Shown piece by piece: positions 26,787 through 35,636 of a stretch of DNA of 59,808 nucleotides. Below the pieces are notes generated by a model. It ran no database searches. It saw nothing but the letters and a program-made list of their open reading frames with translations, and was not told the DNA's origin. The position numbers were made by a program, and so were the translations under genes. The number at the start of each line of letters is the position of its first letter. Positions within the stretch are counted from its first letter, which is position 1. Source of the DNA: Chloroflexota bacterium. Lineage in GTDB: Bacteria; Chloroflexota; Dehalococcoidia; Lucifugimonadales; UBA3495. Where the stretch lies: assembly GCA_028873965.1 (NCBI GenBank), contig JAPPMU010000027.1, positions 1 through 59,808 of the forward strand, written 5' to 3'.

Positions 26787-29700
26787 TTGATTAACTCTCC
26801 CCAACAACCCCGCAAGGTACTGGTCATCGGCTCCGGCCCCATCGTGATCGGGCAGGCCGCCGAGTTTGACTACGCCGGCACGCAGGCCTGCAAGGCTCTG
26901 CGCGAGGAAGGCGTGGAGGTGGTCCTGGTCAACTCGAACCCGGCCACCATCATGACCGACCACGACGTGGCCGACCGCGTGTACATCGAACCGCTCACCG
27001 TGCCGGTGCTGGAGCGGATCATCGCCGGAGAGCGTCCCGACGGCGTTCTGCCCACCCTGGGCGGACAGACCGGCCTGAACCTGGCGGTGGATCTGGCCGA
27101 CGCCGGAGTGCTGGATCGCTACGGCGTGCGGCTGCTGGGCACGCCGCTGGAGACCATCCGCAAGGCCGAGGACCGGGATTTCTTCCGGCAGTTTTTGACC
27201 GACATCGGTGAACCCATGCCTCCCAACCGCACCGTGTCCACCATGGACGAGGCCCAGGCGTACAAGTCCGAGGTCGGCCTGCCCCTGGTGATCCGCCCGG
27301 CGTACACCCTGGGCGGCACCGGCGGCGGCATCGCCGACACCGAGGAGGAGTTCCTGGCCATCGTCGAGAGCGGGCTGGCCGCCAGCCCCATCAGCCAAGT
27401 GCTGCTGGAACGCTCCCTGGTGGGCTGGAAAGAGGTCGAATACGAGGTCATCCGCGACGGCGCCGACAACTGCATCACCGTGTGCAACATGGAGAACTTC
27501 GACCCCATGGGCGCGCACACCGGCGACAGCATCGTCGTGGCTCCCAGCCAGACGCTGACCGACAAGGAATACCAGATGCTCCGGACGGCCAGCCTGAAGA
27601 TCATCCGGGGCCTGGGCATCGAGGGAGGGTGCAACATCCAGCTGGCATTGCGACCGCATCCGGACGCCATGCGCAACCGCCCCAACGACTGGGACGCCGA
27701 CTCGGACTACTACGTCATCGAGGTGAACCCACGGGTCAGCCGCTCTTCCGCACTGGCCAGCAAGGCGACGGGGTATCCCATTGCGCGGGTGTCGGCGAAG
27801 ATCGCCGTGGGCCGGCGTCTCGACGAGATACCCAACGCGGTGACGGGCAGCACCGGCGCGGCCTTCGAGCCGGCGCTGGACTACTGCGTGGTCAAGATCC
27901 CCCGCTGGCCCTTCGACAAGTTCCCCGACGGCGATCGCACGGTTACCACCCAGATGAAAGCCACGGGCGAGGTCATGGCCATCGACCGCAGCTTCGAGGC
28001 GGCCTTGCAAAAGGCCACCCGCGCCCTGGAACAGCCCAACACCTCCCTGATGTGGGAACACCAGGACTGGCGGAACCTGAACATCCGCGATGGCTACCAG
28101 CAACTGCTGGATGCGCTGCCCCTGGATCCCAACGACCTGCGGCTGTGGGGGCTTACGGCCGCCCTGCGTCGCGGGGTGACCCGCGACCAGCTGGTGGCGC
28201 ACACCAGCATCGACCCGTGGTTCATCGCCGCGCTGGAGCGCATCGTGGACCAGGAACGGCGGCTGCTGGGCAACCCGCTGACGCCTCCCACTTTGCTCGC
28301 CTCCAAGCGGCTGGGGTTCTCGGACGCGGAGATTGCCACTCTCTCAGGGCTCCTGCCCGAACAGGTGCGGCAACTGCGCCTGCAACACGGGATCAAGCCC
28401 GTTTTTAAGATGGTCGATACCTGCGCCGCCGAGTTCGAGGCGGCAACACCCTACTACTACAGCGCCTACGATACCGAAAACGAGGCGCCGCCACTGGAGG
28501 GCCCCAAGGCTATCGTCATCGGCAGCGGCCCGATACGCATTGGCCAGGGCATCGAGTTCGACTATTGCAGCGTGCACGCGGCGTGGGCGCTCTCGCAGGA
28601 AGGGGTGGCCAGCATCATGGTCAACTCCAACCCTGAAACGGTATCCACCGACTTTGATACCAGCGACCGCCTCTACTTCGAACCGCTGGACGAGGAGGCC
28701 GTCCGCGACATCATCGACAACGAGACGGTGGGCGACAACCCGCCGCCCAGCCTGGTGCAATTCGGCGGACAGACCGCCATCAACCTGTCCCAGTCCCTGG
28801 CCGCCGCCGGCCTGCCCATCCTGGGCTCCAGCGCGGAGGCCATCGACATCGCCAGCGACCGGCAGAAGTTCGAGCGGTTCCTGGTTGACCTGGGCATCCC
28901 ACAGCCTCCCGGCGGCACCGTGCAGTCGGTGGACCAGGCCCTGCGCGTCGCCCAACGCATCGGTTACCCCGTGGTGGTGCGGCCCAGCTACGTGCTGGGC
29001 GGGCGCGCCATGGAAATCGTGCGCAACGCCACCGAGCTGATCCGCTACCTGACCATCGCCACCGAGGTCACGCCGGAGCGCGAGGTCCTGGTGGACCACT
29101 ACATGGAGGGCCGCGAGTGCGAGGTGGACGCGATCTGCGACGGAAAGCAGGTGCTCATCCCGGGCATCATGGAGCACGTGGAACGGGCCGGCGTCCATAG
29201 CGGCGATTCCATGGCCATCTACCCGGGCCTGAACCTCACTGAGCAAGAAGTCGACACGCTGGTGGACTACACCACGCGCATCGGCCTGGCCCTGGGCGTG
29301 CGCGGGTTGATGAACATCCAGTTCGTGCTGCAGGGCGGCAACGCCTACCGCAGCCCCAGCGTCAGCCCGTCCGACGAGGCGAACGACACCACCGTGTACG
29401 TGCTGGAGGTGAATCCCAGGGGCAGCCGGACCATACCGTTCATATCCAAGGTCACCGGCGTGCCCGTGGCCAACCTGGCCACCCGCGTGATGCTCAACGC
29501 CGAGCTCAAGGACATGGGCTACCAGGGCGGCCTCTGGCCCCGGCAGAAGTTGGTGGGCATCAAGGCTCCGGTCTTTTCGATGTCCAAGCTGGTGGGTGTT
29601 GACTGGTACATGGGGCCGGAGATGAAGTCCACCGGCGAGGTGATGGGCATCGACCGGGATTTCACCGGAGCGCTGACCAAGGCGCTGCAAGCGGCAAGCA

Positions 29701-30122
29701 TCAACCTCTCGCCCGGCATGGGGGTGCTGCTGAGCATCTCCGACCAGGCCAAGGCCGACTCGCTGCCGCTGATCCGCGGGCTGGCCGACGCCGGTTGCCG
29801 GCTGTACGCCACCGAGGGCACGGCGGCGATGATCACCGCCATGGACCTGCCCGTGACGACCATCACCAAGCGCATAGGCCAGGGTTCGCCGGACGTGCTG
29901 GACGTGATCAACGACGGCACGGTGGGCGCCGTGGTCAACACCCTGTCGGGCGACTCCTCGGTGATGCGGGACGGGTTCTACATCCGCCGGGCCGCGGTGG
30001 AGCGGCGCATCCCCTGCTTCACGTCGCTGGACACCGCCCGGGCCGCCATGGAAAGCATGCTGACCGGGCGGGACAACTACAGCATCCTGACCACGGACGA
30101 GTACCTGGCCGCGCCTCTTTAG
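26787..30122 (+). CDS. carB: Carbamoyl-phosphate synthase large subunit
   Basis: 1111 residues from a TTG start (26787-26789) with AGGGG upstream; homology places KVLVIGSGPIVIGQAAEFDY nine residues in. Two carboxyphosphate/carbamate ATP-grasp halves are visible (GGTGGGI near residue 170; RPSYVLGGRAMEI near 735), the oligomerisation region lies between, and a C-terminal MGS-like regulatory domain (LPLIRGLADAGCRLYATEGTA) completes it. Length is slightly above the usual 1070 because of short inserts, such as one near 855-870. Intact over 3.3 kb, which argues against a general indel problem in the assembly. Confidence 0.96.
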   Translation: MINSPQQPRKVLVIGSGPIVIGQAAEFDYAGTQACKALREEGVEVVLVNSNPATIMTDHDVADRVYIEPLTVPVLERIIAGERPDGVLPTLGGQTGLNLAVDLADAGVLDRYGVRLLGTPLETIRKAEDRDFFRQFLTDIGEPMPPNRTVSTMDEAQAYKSEVGLPLVIRPAYTLGGTGGGIADTEEEFLAIVESGLAASPISQVLLERSLVGWKEVEYEVIRDGADNCITVCNMENFDPMGAHTGDSIVVAPSQTLTDKEYQMLRTASLKIIRGLGIEGGCNIQLALRPHPDAMRNRPNDWDADSDYYVIEVNPRVSRSSALASKATGYPIARVSAKIAVGRRLDEIPNAVTGSTGAAFEPALDYCVVKIPRWPFDKFPDGDRTVTTQMKATGEVMAIDRSFEAALQKATRALEQPNTSLMWEHQDWRNLNIRDGYQQLLDALPLDPNDLRLWGLTAALRRGVTRDQLVAHTSIDPWFIAALERIVDQERRLLGNPLTPPTLLASKRLGFSDAEIATLSGLLPEQVRQLRLQHGIKPVFKMVDTCAAEFEAATPYYYSAYDTENEAPPLEGPKAIVIGSGPIRIGQGIEFDYCSVHAAWALSQEGVASIMVNSNPETVSTDFDTSDRLYFEPLDEEAVRDIIDNETVGDNPPPSLVQFGGQTAINLSQSLAAAGLPILGSSAEAIDIASDRQKFERFLVDLGIPQPPGGTVQSVDQALRVAQRIGYPVVVRPSYVLGGRAMEIVRNATELIRYLTIATEVTPEREVLVDHYMEGRECEVDAICDGKQVLIPGIMEHVERAGVHSGDSMAIYPGLNLTEQEVDTLVDYTTRIGLALGVRGLMNIQFVLQGGNAYRSPSVSPSDEANDTTVYVLEVNPRGSRTIPFISKVTGVPVANLATRVMLNAELKDMGYQGGLWPRQKLVGIKAPVFSMSKLVGVDWYMGPEMKSTGEVMGIDRDFTGALTKALQAASINLSPGMGVLLSISDQAKADSLPLIRGLADAGCRLYATEGTAAMITAMDLPVTTITKRIGQGSPDVLDVINDGTVGAVVNTLSGDSSVMRDGFYIRRAAVERRIPCFTSLDTARAAMESMLTGRDNYSILTTDEYLAAPL

Positions 30123-30148
30123 GGCCTTGCGCGTACCCTCTGTTGGAG

Positions 30149-30246
30149 ATCATCAGAATCAGGATTCGCTGGATTGGATGATTTGCAGGATTCTACGTTG
30201 TCCTCCACCGGACGACGCTATCCTGCAAATCCCTGTTTCTGACGAT
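30149..30246. repeat. Diverged foldback repeat, copy C
   Basis: ATCATCAGAATCAGGATT at the left and a complementary CTGTTTCTGACGAT at the right; 98 bp, shorter and more diverged than the 116-bp copies at 13672 and 20598. Follows the carB stop after a GCGTACCC remnant. Confidence 0.6.
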
Positions 30247-30280
30247 CCCCGAAAGCGGGTTCGCGCAATGGGTGGAAACG

Positions 30281-30315
30281 CACAAAACGAAACGAGGCCC
30301 GCGATTGCGGGCCTC
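30281..30315 (-). terminator. Terminator for the universal stress protein gene
   Basis: Perfect 9-bp stem GAGGCCCGC / GCGGGCCTC with a 4-base loop. On the minus strand it is followed by GTTTCGTTTTG. A MITE now lies between the gene's stop codon and this terminator. Confidence 0.7.
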
Positions 30316-30340
30316 GCGCCGGGGATTATTGCCGGCCCTA

Positions 30341-30504
30341 GGGAGTGTCGTCAAATTATCTCGTCATTCCTGCGGAAGCAGGAATCCAGGCGTTTCCGTA
30401 TCCAAATCGTTCTGACACAGCAGGCGGTTTTGGATTCCCGCTTTCGCGGGAATGACGGAAATGGAGCGGTTCGACGCTTGGCAACTCAATTTGACGACAC
30501 GCCC
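30341..30504. mobile_element. 164-bp MITE, family B, copy 2
   Basis: Same length and nearly the same sequence as 15290-15453. Left end GGGAGTGTCGTCAAATT, right end AATTTGACGACACGCCC, flanked by TA at 30339-30340 and 30505-30506. The right TA plus the element's terminal base make the TAG stop of the universal stress protein gene. Confidence 0.88.
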
Positions 30505-31436
30505 TAACGGATCACCAGCACCGGCGTGTTGGAGTGACGGATCACCCGGTCGGTGACGCTGCCCAGGACCATGCGGCCCACGCCGCTGCGGCCGTGGGTG
30601 GTCATCACCACCAGGGAGGGCTGAGCGGCGGCCCGGTCGATGATGCTCTGGGCGATGTTGTCGTCCACCACGTGGGCGGTGTCGACGCCGTGGGCGTGGT
30701 CGATGGCCATGCGGTTGGTCACGTCCTCCAGGTAGGCGGCCACGCCTTCCGCGTCCTCATCGGCCATCTCCTCGGGCGAACCGGGGTCGAAGTCGGGGAT
30801 GGCGCCCATCTCCGGAGTGACCACCGTGAGTTGGCGGCGGTAGTAATCGGCCGTCGGCGTAATCTGCAGGGCGGTGATGCGGGCCGACAGGGCGGCGGCC
30901 ATGCTGACCGCGTGGGGAATGGCCAGCTCGGAAAGGGCTGAACCGTCCAGCGGCACCACTACAGACTTGAGTGACGCGCCGGGAGAGGCCGGGCCGGTAA
31001 CCGTGGCGCGCACGATGAGCATGGGATTGGGCACGGTGTGCAGCACCTTGTCGGTGACGCTGCCCATGACCCAACGGGAGATGCCGCCGCGCCCGTGGGT
31101 GCATATGACCACCAGCGCGCCCGGATCGGTGCCGGCCTGGGCGACTATGACGTCGGCGGCCGGGCCGCGCTGGGTGGCGACGTTGACGGCGAACCCGGCC
31201 GCTTCGAGCCGCTGGCGGACCGGTGACAGGGAGGCCTCGGCCCGCTCCCGCGCTCCCATCTGCAACTGGTCCGCAACGCGCGGCGAGCGCGAGCCCAGGA
31301 CGCTGCCGGGGAGGATGTCGTAGGCTTGGACGAGCTCAATAGGCGCCGATAGGTTGGAGGCCACCAGTTCAGCATAGGGCAGGGCCTGTTCCGCCAGGTC
31401 AGATCCGTCCAGCGGAACGATTATTTTCGAGTACAT
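30504..31436 (-). CDS. Universal stress protein with two UspA domains
   Basis: 310 residues from ATG 31434-31436 with GGGAG before it. Two tandem UspA domains: KIIVPLDGSDLAEQAL ... CTHGRGGISRWVMGSVTDKVL and SVVVPLDGSALSELAI ... TTHGRSGVGRMVLGSVTDRVI. Both carry the GxxG-x9-GS ATP-binding loop, so ATP-binding Usp proteins are likely. Cytoplasmic stress or survival role; mechanism unknown. The stop codon is created at the edge of the MITE, but the protein ends with the usual TPVLVIR, so little or nothing is lost. Confidence 0.92.
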   Translation of the reverse strand: MYSKIIVPLDGSDLAEQALPYAELVASNLSAPIELVQAYDILPGSVLGSRSPRVADQLQMGARERAEASLSPVRQRLEAAGFAVNVATQRGPAADVIVAQAGTDPGALVVICTHGRGGISRWVMGSVTDKVLHTVPNPMLIVRATVTGPASPGASLKSVVVPLDGSALSELAIPHAVSMAAALSARITALQITPTADYYRRQLTVVTPEMGAIPDFDPGSPEEMADEDAEGVAAYLEDVTNRMAIDHAHGVDTAHVVDDNIAQSIIDRAAAQPSLVVMTTHGRSGVGRMVLGSVTDRVIRHSNTPVLVIR

Positions 31437-31562
31437 ATGGTTTTCGTTCTCCCGGGTTTGGATTATCGCGGTCGAATATCGGCGTTACGCACCGGCGACG
31501 CCGAAATCAAGTGTACCACCGGCGGCGAACCTCAGGCGCCGGCGCGCCCGGGGCCGATGCAA

Positions 31563-31671
31563 AGTCATTGCGAGGAGCGGAACGACGTGGCAATCCCGTC
31601 GATGCAACCGGGCTTTCCCGTATGGGTCATGCTCCCGGAGCGAGATTGCCGCGCTGCGCTCTCAATGACAA
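31563..31671. repeat. GTCATTGCGAGG-type dispersed repeat
   Basis: GTCATTGCGAGGAGCGG at the left pairs imperfectly with CGCTGCGCTCTCAATGAC at the right; GTGGCAATC and GAGATTGCC lie inside. Same core as 20764-20870, 49123-49241 and 59259-59372. The rest of 31437-31840 holds nothing recognisable except a TACAAT box at 31803. Confidence 0.7.
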
Positions 31672-31840
31672 AGGCTGCTTGGCATAATCCTGCCGTCGCA
31701 CCGGAGTCCGGCATCGGGATTCACGCTGCTCCGCTCCCCGTGGTAACAAACTTTTTACATGTGAGAGGTTGCGACGGGGCGATTTAACCAGGGCAGTTCA
31801 GGTACAATATCAGCACAATCTGGACATTGAGGTCTGTTTC

Positions 31841-32863
31841 ATGAGTTACAAGGCGGAATACATTTGGATTGACGGGCAACAGCCCACCGCCAAGTTGCGG
31901 TCCAAGGGCAAAATCGTACCGGACGGCGAGGATCCTCCCATCTGGGGCTTCGACGGCTCCAGCACCAACCAGGCGCCCGGAGAAAATTCGGACTGCGTGC
32001 TGAACCCGGTTCTGACGGTTCCTGACCCGGTACGGGGTGGGAACAACAAGCTGGTGATGTGCGAAGTGCTGCTCACCGACATGTCACCCCATCCATCGAA
32101 CACCAGGGCCGGTTGCGCGGCCGCGGCCGAGCAGTATGCCTCGATGGACTTCTGGTTCGGCATCGAGCAGGAGTACACCTTCTTTGACGGGATCAAGCCG
32201 CTGGGCTGGCCGGACAACGGCTTCCCCGCGCCCCAGGGCGGATACTACTGCGGCGTGGGCTCTGACGAGGTTTTCGGCCGGCCCGTGGTGGAACAGCACA
32301 TGGACGCCTGCCTTTATGCCGGCCTGCAGATCGCCGGCATCAACGGCGAGGTGATGCCGGCCCAATGGGAATTCCAGATCGGACCCATAGGAGCCCCCAC
32401 GGTGGGCGACCACCTGTGGCTGGCCCGCTGGCTGCTGTACCGCATCGGCGAGGACGTGTTGACCGTTGACGGACGCCGGGGCATCAGCGCCACGCTGGAC
32501 CCCAAACCGGTCAAGGGCGACTGGAACGGCGCCGGGGCTCACACCAACTTCTCTACCAACACGATGCGGGAGAACTACGACGCCTGCGTCGCGGCGGCCG
32601 AAGCACTGCAAACGCGCCACGACCTGCACATCGCCAACTACGGCGACCGCATCGAAGAGCGGCTGACCGGTCTGCACGAGACGTGCTCCTACCGGGAGTT
32701 CCGCTACGGCGTGTCCGACCGGGGCGCCTCGGTGCGGATTCCGTGGCAGGTCGCCCGGGACGGCAAGGGTTACATCGAAGACCGGCGACCCAACGCCAAC
32801 TGCGACCCCTACACCGTGACCCGGTTGATCATCGAAACCGTGGGCGGCGCGGCGGCAGGCTAG
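31841..32863 (+). CDS. glnII: Glutamine synthetase, type II
   Basis: 340 residues from ATG 31841 (GAGGT site); the ORF's earlier start is rejected. Makes glutamine from glutamate, ammonia and ATP. MSYKAEYIWIDG, GFDGSSTNQAPG, EQEYTFFD, GAGAHTNFSTNTMRE and ASVRIPWQV match the eukaryote-like GSII class of about 330-350 residues rather than dodecameric GlnA. Has no adenylylation loop. Monocistronic; GlnA and PII genes are not nearby. A TACAAT box 33 bases upstream may be the -10. Confidence 0.93.
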   Translation: MSYKAEYIWIDGQQPTAKLRSKGKIVPDGEDPPIWGFDGSSTNQAPGENSDCVLNPVLTVPDPVRGGNNKLVMCEVLLTDMSPHPSNTRAGCAAAAEQYASMDFWFGIEQEYTFFDGIKPLGWPDNGFPAPQGGYYCGVGSDEVFGRPVVEQHMDACLYAGLQIAGINGEVMPAQWEFQIGPIGAPTVGDHLWLARWLLYRIGEDVLTVDGRRGISATLDPKPVKGDWNGAGAHTNFSTNTMRENYDACVAAAEALQTRHDLHIANYGDRIEERLTGLHETCSYREFRYGVSDRGASVRIPWQVARDGKGYIEDRRPNANCDPYTVTRLIIETVGGAAAG

Positions 32864-32889
32864 AGCCCAACCAAAAACAGCGTTGAGCG

Positions 32890-33023
32890 GTGGGGGGGGG
32901 GGGGGGCGCCCCCCACCCCCTGCCCGGTTTTATACCACCCCCCGGGGGGGGGGGGGGGGGTTGCTCCCCCCCAAAAAAAAACCGGTGGGGGGGGGGGGGG
33001 GGGGGTTCCCCCCCCCCCCCCCC
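32890..33023. other. Homopolymer G/C tract, probable assembly artefact
   Basis: Runs of 14 to 19 G and 17 C alternate with short C, A and G blocks, unlike anything else in the window. Apparent ORFs here (poly-Gly, poly-Pro) are meaningless. Probably wraps a bad consensus over a terminator or gap between glnII and vapC. Confidence 0.8.
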
Positions 33024-33036
33024 ACCGCCTGTCATT

Positions 33037-33429
33037 TCACGCCACCGTTGCGATGTCCGTTCGGGCAAAGTCCTCACCCTTGTAGAGAAGAGGCAACCCC
33101 CGGACGGAGGCCAAGGCGTAGGCGAAGGTATCGCCGAAGTTCAGTTGGGCCGGATGGCCGCGCCCTTTGCCGTAACGGTCGTAGGCATCAGCAGCAAGTT
33201 CAGCTTGTGTCTCATCGAAAGGGACTATGACGATGGATAGTTCGGCGAGCAATTCCAGAACGCGCTGGCGAACAGCGGGGCCTTTTCCCATGGCGACGAT
33301 ATGCAGTTCCAACAGCGTTGCCGCCGAAATCAGGACGGGAGCGCCAGTCTCCATCTTATGATGGATCTCAAGGTATCCCGGTTCCTCCGCGGCCACCGCA
33401 ATCAACGCGGACGTATCGGCGACCATCAT
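33037..33429 (-). CDS. vapC: VapC-type PIN-domain ribonuclease toxin
   Basis: 130 residues (ATG 33427-33429, or the next ATG at 33424-33426). MMVADTSALIAVAAEEP holds the first catalytic aspartate; ELHIVA, then NFGDTFAYALA and FARTDI supply the other acidic residues of the PIN active site. Cleaves RNA, probably tRNA or rRNA as in characterised VapC. Its start overlaps the vapB stop (ATGA), the usual coupling. The 3' end lies close to the homopolymer artefact but is intact. Confidence 0.92.
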   Translation of the reverse strand: MMVADTSALIAVAAEEPGYLEIHHKMETGAPVLISAATLLELHIVAMGKGPAVRQRVLELLAELSIVIVPFDETQAELAADAYDRYGKGRGHPAQLNFGDTFAYALASVRGLPLLYKGEDFARTDIATVA

Positions 33430-33680
33430 GGCGGTATTCCGCGGGGACGGTTGGCATCGTCATCCAGATAGCCGGCCTTGGCCATGTCGTCGGCGTTTTT
33501 CTGGGCAACAGCGTCCTTGCGCTCACGGGTGTACAGCGGCTTGGGTTCTGCCGTACTGTCGTCGAGATATTCGAGCGCCATATCCAAAACTAGTTCTGTG
33601 GAGTCCGTGCCCATAAAGCCCAACCGTTTCGCAAGTCTGGCGATGCGGACTTCAATATCGGCTCCGGTCAATGTAGCCAT
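33426..33680 (-). CDS. vapB: VapB-type antitoxin
   Basis: 84 residues from ATG 33678-33680 with GGAGG before it. MATLTGADIEVRIARLAKRLG starts a ribbon-helix-helix-like Rv0623/PSK family domain; the C-terminus TREREKD-type basic/acidic tail (YTRERKDAVAQKNADD) would wrap VapC. A paralogue lies just upstream at 33697-33987. Confidence 0.87.
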   Translation of the reverse strand: MATLTGADIEVRIARLAKRLGFMGTDSTELVLDMALEYLDDSTAEPKPLYTRERKDAVAQKNADDMAKAGYLDDDANRPRGIPP

Positions 33681-33696
33681 ATCAGTGCCTCCGCGA

Positions 33697-33987
33697 TCAT
33701 TTGGGTAGCCCGAACTCGTCGTATAGGTCGTCCTGCAACAATTGGGAAATCGATTTCCTTTCCGGGTTTGCATTGATGAGACTGGTGACATATTCGGCCC
33801 GGAAGCACTCTTGCATCGCCCGAATTTCCTTGTCGGTGTACCACCGCTCCCATTTGCCGGTGCTTTCGTCCAGATAGTCCAGAGCGGCGATGACTACCCG
33901 CTCCGTCGCATCCGGGCCGGAGAATCCCAGCCGCTCCGCCAAAGCGGCGACGCGGGATTCCATTTCCGGTTTCAGCGTGGTTGCCAT
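33697..33987 (-). CDS. Orphan VapB-like antitoxin
   Basis: 96 residues from ATG 33985-33987 (GGGAG site). MATTLKPEMESRVAALAERLG aligns with the neighbouring VapB along its first 50 residues (LAERLGFSGPDATERVVIAALDYLDES here), and YTDKEIRAM aligns with YTRERKDAV. No toxin gene follows it; the next gene is the second antitoxin. Could be a duplicate that lost its toxin, or an extra antitoxin for the same VapC. Confidence 0.75.
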   Translation of the reverse strand: MATTLKPEMESRVAALAERLGFSGPDATERVVIAALDYLDESTGKWERWYTDKEIRAMQECFRAEYVTSLINANPERKSISQLLQDDLYDEFGLPK

Positions 33988-34008
33988 ATCGTTCTCCCTT
34001 CTCCGCGA

Positions 34009-34959
34009 TTATTCTGCCACTCTCAATTGTACAGTGGTGGGGTCGACGCCGCAGTGTTGCAGTAATATTCGCGTGGCCCTCCTGCAACTGCTGGCAGCGT
34101 AATCGATATTGACCATCAGTAAGCCGTTGGCAATTGGTTTGCTGCGAAGAAACGCCTGGCCCGTTGGATGTATCGGTTGGGTATGGACAATGTAAATCTT
34201 TTCAGTATGTTCAACGGGTACGGTGTCTGTCGTAAGATTTCCGGAACTGTGTAGCCACTCTGCCGTTGCCACCAGAATGTCGTACCATCTCCTGATTTCC
34301 CGTGGGGCACTGTCCGGAAACTTAATCTCCGTAGGTGGATTGGTGTTTGTGGGAGGGTTGTATTTCCCCAGTGATGCCCACCCAGCCACAGGAGGTTCCT
34401 CCGGTGCGGGTGGGGATGGAGGAGGTTCCGGAGCAGGCTCTTTAGGGTCAAAAATCGACCGGTTGGCACTCCCCGGCTGCCCCGATGCCAAATTGGGCCG
34501 CCAGAGCAACAGCAGTTGCAGCGCCAATTCGTGGGCCGGCGTGTTGGCGATGCGCAGACTCAACAGCCGACGATCTTCCAGGGGCGCCTGCTTGAAAACT
34601 TCGTACAATTCCCAGACATTCCCATCAGTGATGACGGCGTGCCGCACTCCTCTGGCGTTCGCGTAATTCAGCATCTGCATGCGCTCATCGTCGTTGAGGG
34701 CGTGCCCGAGCCGTTTGGCTTCCACCATGGCAGCCGGTATGGACTCCGAGCCGTGCGGCGCGTAATCTGCCCGCCCGTTCCCGACACTGTACTCCGGCGT
34801 AACCAATGCCGGGCCGGACACATCCCAACCCAGCGCGGTTAGCAGAGGGTCGATTAGTGCCGTGCGCGTGCGGGTTTCGTTTTGTTGCAACGATTGGCGA
34901 TGCGTTGCAATACGCTGTTGCAACGTTTCGATGACGCTGACCAGATCATCCAACGGCAT
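34009..34959 (-). CDS. HsdR_N-like PD-(D/E)xK nuclease domain protein
   Basis: 316 residues from ATG 34957-34959 (GGGAGCAG site). The N-terminal 150 residues match the type I restriction R-subunit N-terminal domain: TALIDPLLTALGWDV, GNGRADYAPHG and AAMVEAKRLGHAL supply the D...ExK nuclease core. A proline-rich linker (EPAPEPPPSPPAPEEPP) leads to an unrecognised C-terminal domain (IHPTGQAFLRSKPI ... ATRILLQHCGVDP). No helicase or specificity subunit is adjacent. Lies within the toxin-antitoxin stack; defensive role is inference. Confidence 0.75.
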   Translation of the reverse strand: MPLDDLVSVIETLQQRIATHRQSLQQNETRTRTALIDPLLTALGWDVSGPALVTPEYSVGNGRADYAPHGSESIPAAMVEAKRLGHALNDDERMQMLNYANARGVRHAVITDGNVWELYEVFKQAPLEDRRLLSLRIANTPAHELALQLLLLWRPNLASGQPGSANRSIFDPKEPAPEPPPSPPAPEEPPVAGWASLGKYNPPTNTNPPTEIKFPDSAPREIRRWYDILVATAEWLHSSGNLTTDTVPVEHTEKIYIVHTQPIHPTGQAFLRSKPIANGLLMVNIDYAASSCRRATRILLQHCGVDPTTVQLRVAE

Positions 34960-34982
34960 GATGTCATCTGCTCCCGGCGTTA

Positions 34983-35417
34983 TCAGGCGACTTGTTCCGC
35001 CGCCGCCAGCTCGCAACCCACGGCTTTGAGGGCTTTGGCCACCTCGCCGATGGGCGTGCGGTAGTCCAGATTGACGAGCGCGGCTGCGTCGTCCTCGCAG
35101 ATGCCTAACCGCTGCGCCAAGTTTGCCCAGCTAATGCCCTGCTCGCGCATGGCGGTGTACAGGTCCAGCTGCGCAGCAACGACGGGCTGCACCGTCAGCA
35201 GCTCCTGCCCCTCTTGGAAACGGCTGGGCGCAGGTAAATCCAGATCGTGGTTGACATGGTGGCTGAGCGCTACCACCAGGCAATCCTCAGCGAGGATGAG
35301 GGCTTCCCGGAACGTAAAGCCTCCGGTGTGAGCCCACGGAATATCCGGAAAGGACACCACAAACCCGTTGCCGTCGTCCGGATTACCTTCAATGGTACAG
35401 GGGTACAGGTATTTCAT
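34983..35417 (-). CDS. hicB: HicB-type antitoxin, copy 1
   Basis: 144 residues from ATG 35415-35417, three bases after the hicA stop. The N-terminal HicB fold (GNGFVVSFPDIPWAHTGG, EALILAEDCLVVAL) is a degraded RNase H-like domain; the C-terminal helix-turn-helix (GISWANLAQRLGICEDDAA) binds DNA. Neutralises HicA and represses the operon. About 65% identical by eye to the second HicB at 35637-36074. Confidence 0.9.
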   Translation of the reverse strand: MKYLYPCTIEGNPDDGNGFVVSFPDIPWAHTGGFTFREALILAEDCLVVALSHHVNHDLDLPAPSRFQEGQELLTVQPVVAAQLDLYTAMREQGISWANLAQRLGICEDDAAALVNLDYRTPIGEVAKALKAVGCELAAAEQVA

Positions 35418-35419
35418 CG

Positions 35420-35626
35420 TCAAAACTCCCTGGGGGTAATGCCCAGCTGGCGAAACATTGAAAACAACATATCTCGGGGGATCTCACCATGCTGTACTAT
35501 CGTCTGACGATCTCCCAAGTAGAACGTGCCATGGCTCCCCTTGCCACGCGCCGGGTCGAACCGCCATTCCAGTCCGTTGCGGTGAGCGTAACGTCTCGCC
35601 CGCCGTACAAATTCACGGCCGTTCAT
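35420..35626 (-). CDS. hicA: HicA-type toxin, copy 1
   Basis: 68 residues from ATG 35624-35626. MNGREFVRRARRYAHRNG begins the dsRBD-like fold; GKGSHGTFYLGDR contains the catalytic histidine and the loop typical of HicA mRNA interferases; VQHGEIPRDML closes it. The downstream hicB follows after three bases. Near-duplicate of 36078-36284. Confidence 0.9.
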   Translation of the reverse strand: MNGREFVRRARRYAHRNGLEWRFDPARGKGSHGTFYLGDRQTIVQHGEIPRDMLFSMFRQLGITPREF

Positions 35627-35636
35627 GCGCGGACTA

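Noticed and set aside
32890..33023. Extreme G/C homopolymer tract that could look like a G-quadruplex array
   Set aside because: Run lengths and abrupt switches look like consensus errors, not biology; nothing similar elsewhere in the window. Glycine- and proline-rich ORFs through it were discarded.
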